Positions 16,322 through 16,572 of a stretch of 16,572 nt of DNA are shown piece by piece. Each line of letters starts with the position of its first letter. The first letter of the stretch is position 1. The stretch comes from Balneolaceae bacterium SMO_bin1. Its GTDB lineage: Bacteria > Bacteroidota > Rhodothermia > Balneolales > Balneolaceae. The stretch spans positions 1-16,572 of the forward strand of contig NNSL01000234.1 in assembly GCA_003123965.1 (NCBI GenBank). The letters run 5' to 3'. The position numbers and the translations under genes are program-made. Below the pieces are notes generated by a model that did no database searches, was not told the origin of the DNA, and saw nothing but the letters and a program-made list of their open reading frames with translations.

Positions 16322-16572
16322 ATGAGTGATAACGACTCAAACTCCAGTTCGGCAAACGGCATTTCGCGCAAAAGCTTCCTCAAAAATTCAGCATTGGCTA
16401 CCGCCGGATTTTTCGTGGTGCCCCGGCATGTGCTGGGAGGTCCGGGATATACCGCGCCTAGCGATACCCTGAATATTGCCTGTATTGGTGTGGGAGGAAT
16501 GGGAGGCAACAACACCGATGCGCTAGCTGAGCTGGGCGAAAATATATATGCGCTGTGTGATGTGGATGAAGC
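16322..16572 (+). CDS. Gfo/Idh/MocA family NAD(P)-dependent oxidoreductase, N-terminal fragment
   Basis: The first 83 residues of an oxidoreductase cut by the right window edge. A Ser/Asn-rich start leads to SRKSFLKNSALATAGFFVVP (residues 15-34), which resembles the twin-arginine-type leaders of many exported members in Bacteroidota and Planctomycetes, though it has Arg-Lys instead of Arg-Arg. Then comes LNIACIGVGGMGG (50-62), the Rossmann glycine loop, and IYALCDVDE, with Asp80 at the end of strand 2 as in NAD-binding members. These enzymes act on sugars, inositols and related polyols; the substrate cannot be read from this part. The ATG at 16322-16324 is chosen as the first in-frame start before the leader. 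No ribosome site is visible. Confidence 0.88.
   Translation, partial: MSDNDSNSSSANGISRKSFLKNSALATAGFFVVPRHVLGGPGYTAPSDTLNIACIGVGGMGGNNTDALAELGENIYALCDVDE

Noticed and set aside
1..16572. tRNA/rRNA genes, CRISPR arrays, insertion sequences or phage genes
   Set aside because: I looked for T-loop-like sequences, regularly spaced repeats and transposase or integrase proteins on both strands and saw none.

Overview
The window looks like chromosomal DNA from a free-living Gram-negative bacterium of the Bacteroidota/Balneolota/Rhodothermota group. This is inferred, not proven. Supporting signs are a TolC-type outer-membrane protein, signal peptides ending in ASAQ, weak or absent Shine-Dalgarno sites at most starts, a Gfo/Idh/MocA oxidoreductase with an SRKSFLK-type leader, intermediate GC, and acidic proteins together with a cation-chloride cotransporter that would suit a saline habitat. 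I see no tRNA, rRNA, CRISPR array, transposase or phage gene, so this is mostly a housekeeping and transport region.

Layout. 1-515 (-): start of an APC-family amino acid permease, running off the left edge and frameshifted in a G7 run. 516-818: intergenic, with a strong terminator. 819-1958 (-): secreted TPR-like plus NTF2-like protein of unknown role. 1959-2357: divergent intergenic region. 2358-3595 (+): STE24-like M48 membrane metallopeptidase, frameshifted, followed 11 bp later by a Cys/Met-metabolism PLP enzyme (3607-4725). 4741-5367 (-): NADP oxidoreductase of the F420-dependent-reductase family, convergent with the PLP gene. 5618-7402 (+): dihydrolipoyl acyltransferase (E2) with two lipoyl domains. 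7403-7541: a REP-like palindromic pair and a terminator that ends 9 nt before panC. 7542-8825 (+): panC-panD, two steps of pantothenate/CoA synthesis. 9002-13278 (+): membrane-fusion protein (frameshifted), MacB-type ABC permease and TolC-like channel, a tripartite pump operon without its ATPase gene. 13416-15650 (+): SLC12-type cation-chloride cotransporter. 15694-16177 (+): small unknown protein, frameshifted. 16322-end (+): start of a Gfo/Idh/MocA oxidoreductase.

How the genes work together. panC and panD are certainly one unit: PanD makes beta-alanine, which PanC joins to pantoate, feeding CoA, the acyl carrier used by the neighbouring E2. The 9002-13278 genes form one export machine spanning both membranes. 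The rest are single genes with no obvious shared pathway.

The most notable overall feature is five apparent single-base frameshifts in four genes (about 137, 3255, 3284, 9837 and 16045). In each case the reading frame resumes with convincing protein sequence. This pattern suggests indel errors in the assembly more than real gene decay, and an automatic annotation would split these genes. I did not find a convincing new multi-gene system. The items best worth a second look are the ATPase-less pump operon, the terminator/REP arrangement in front of panC, the bacterial SLC12 cotransporter and the two unknown proteins.
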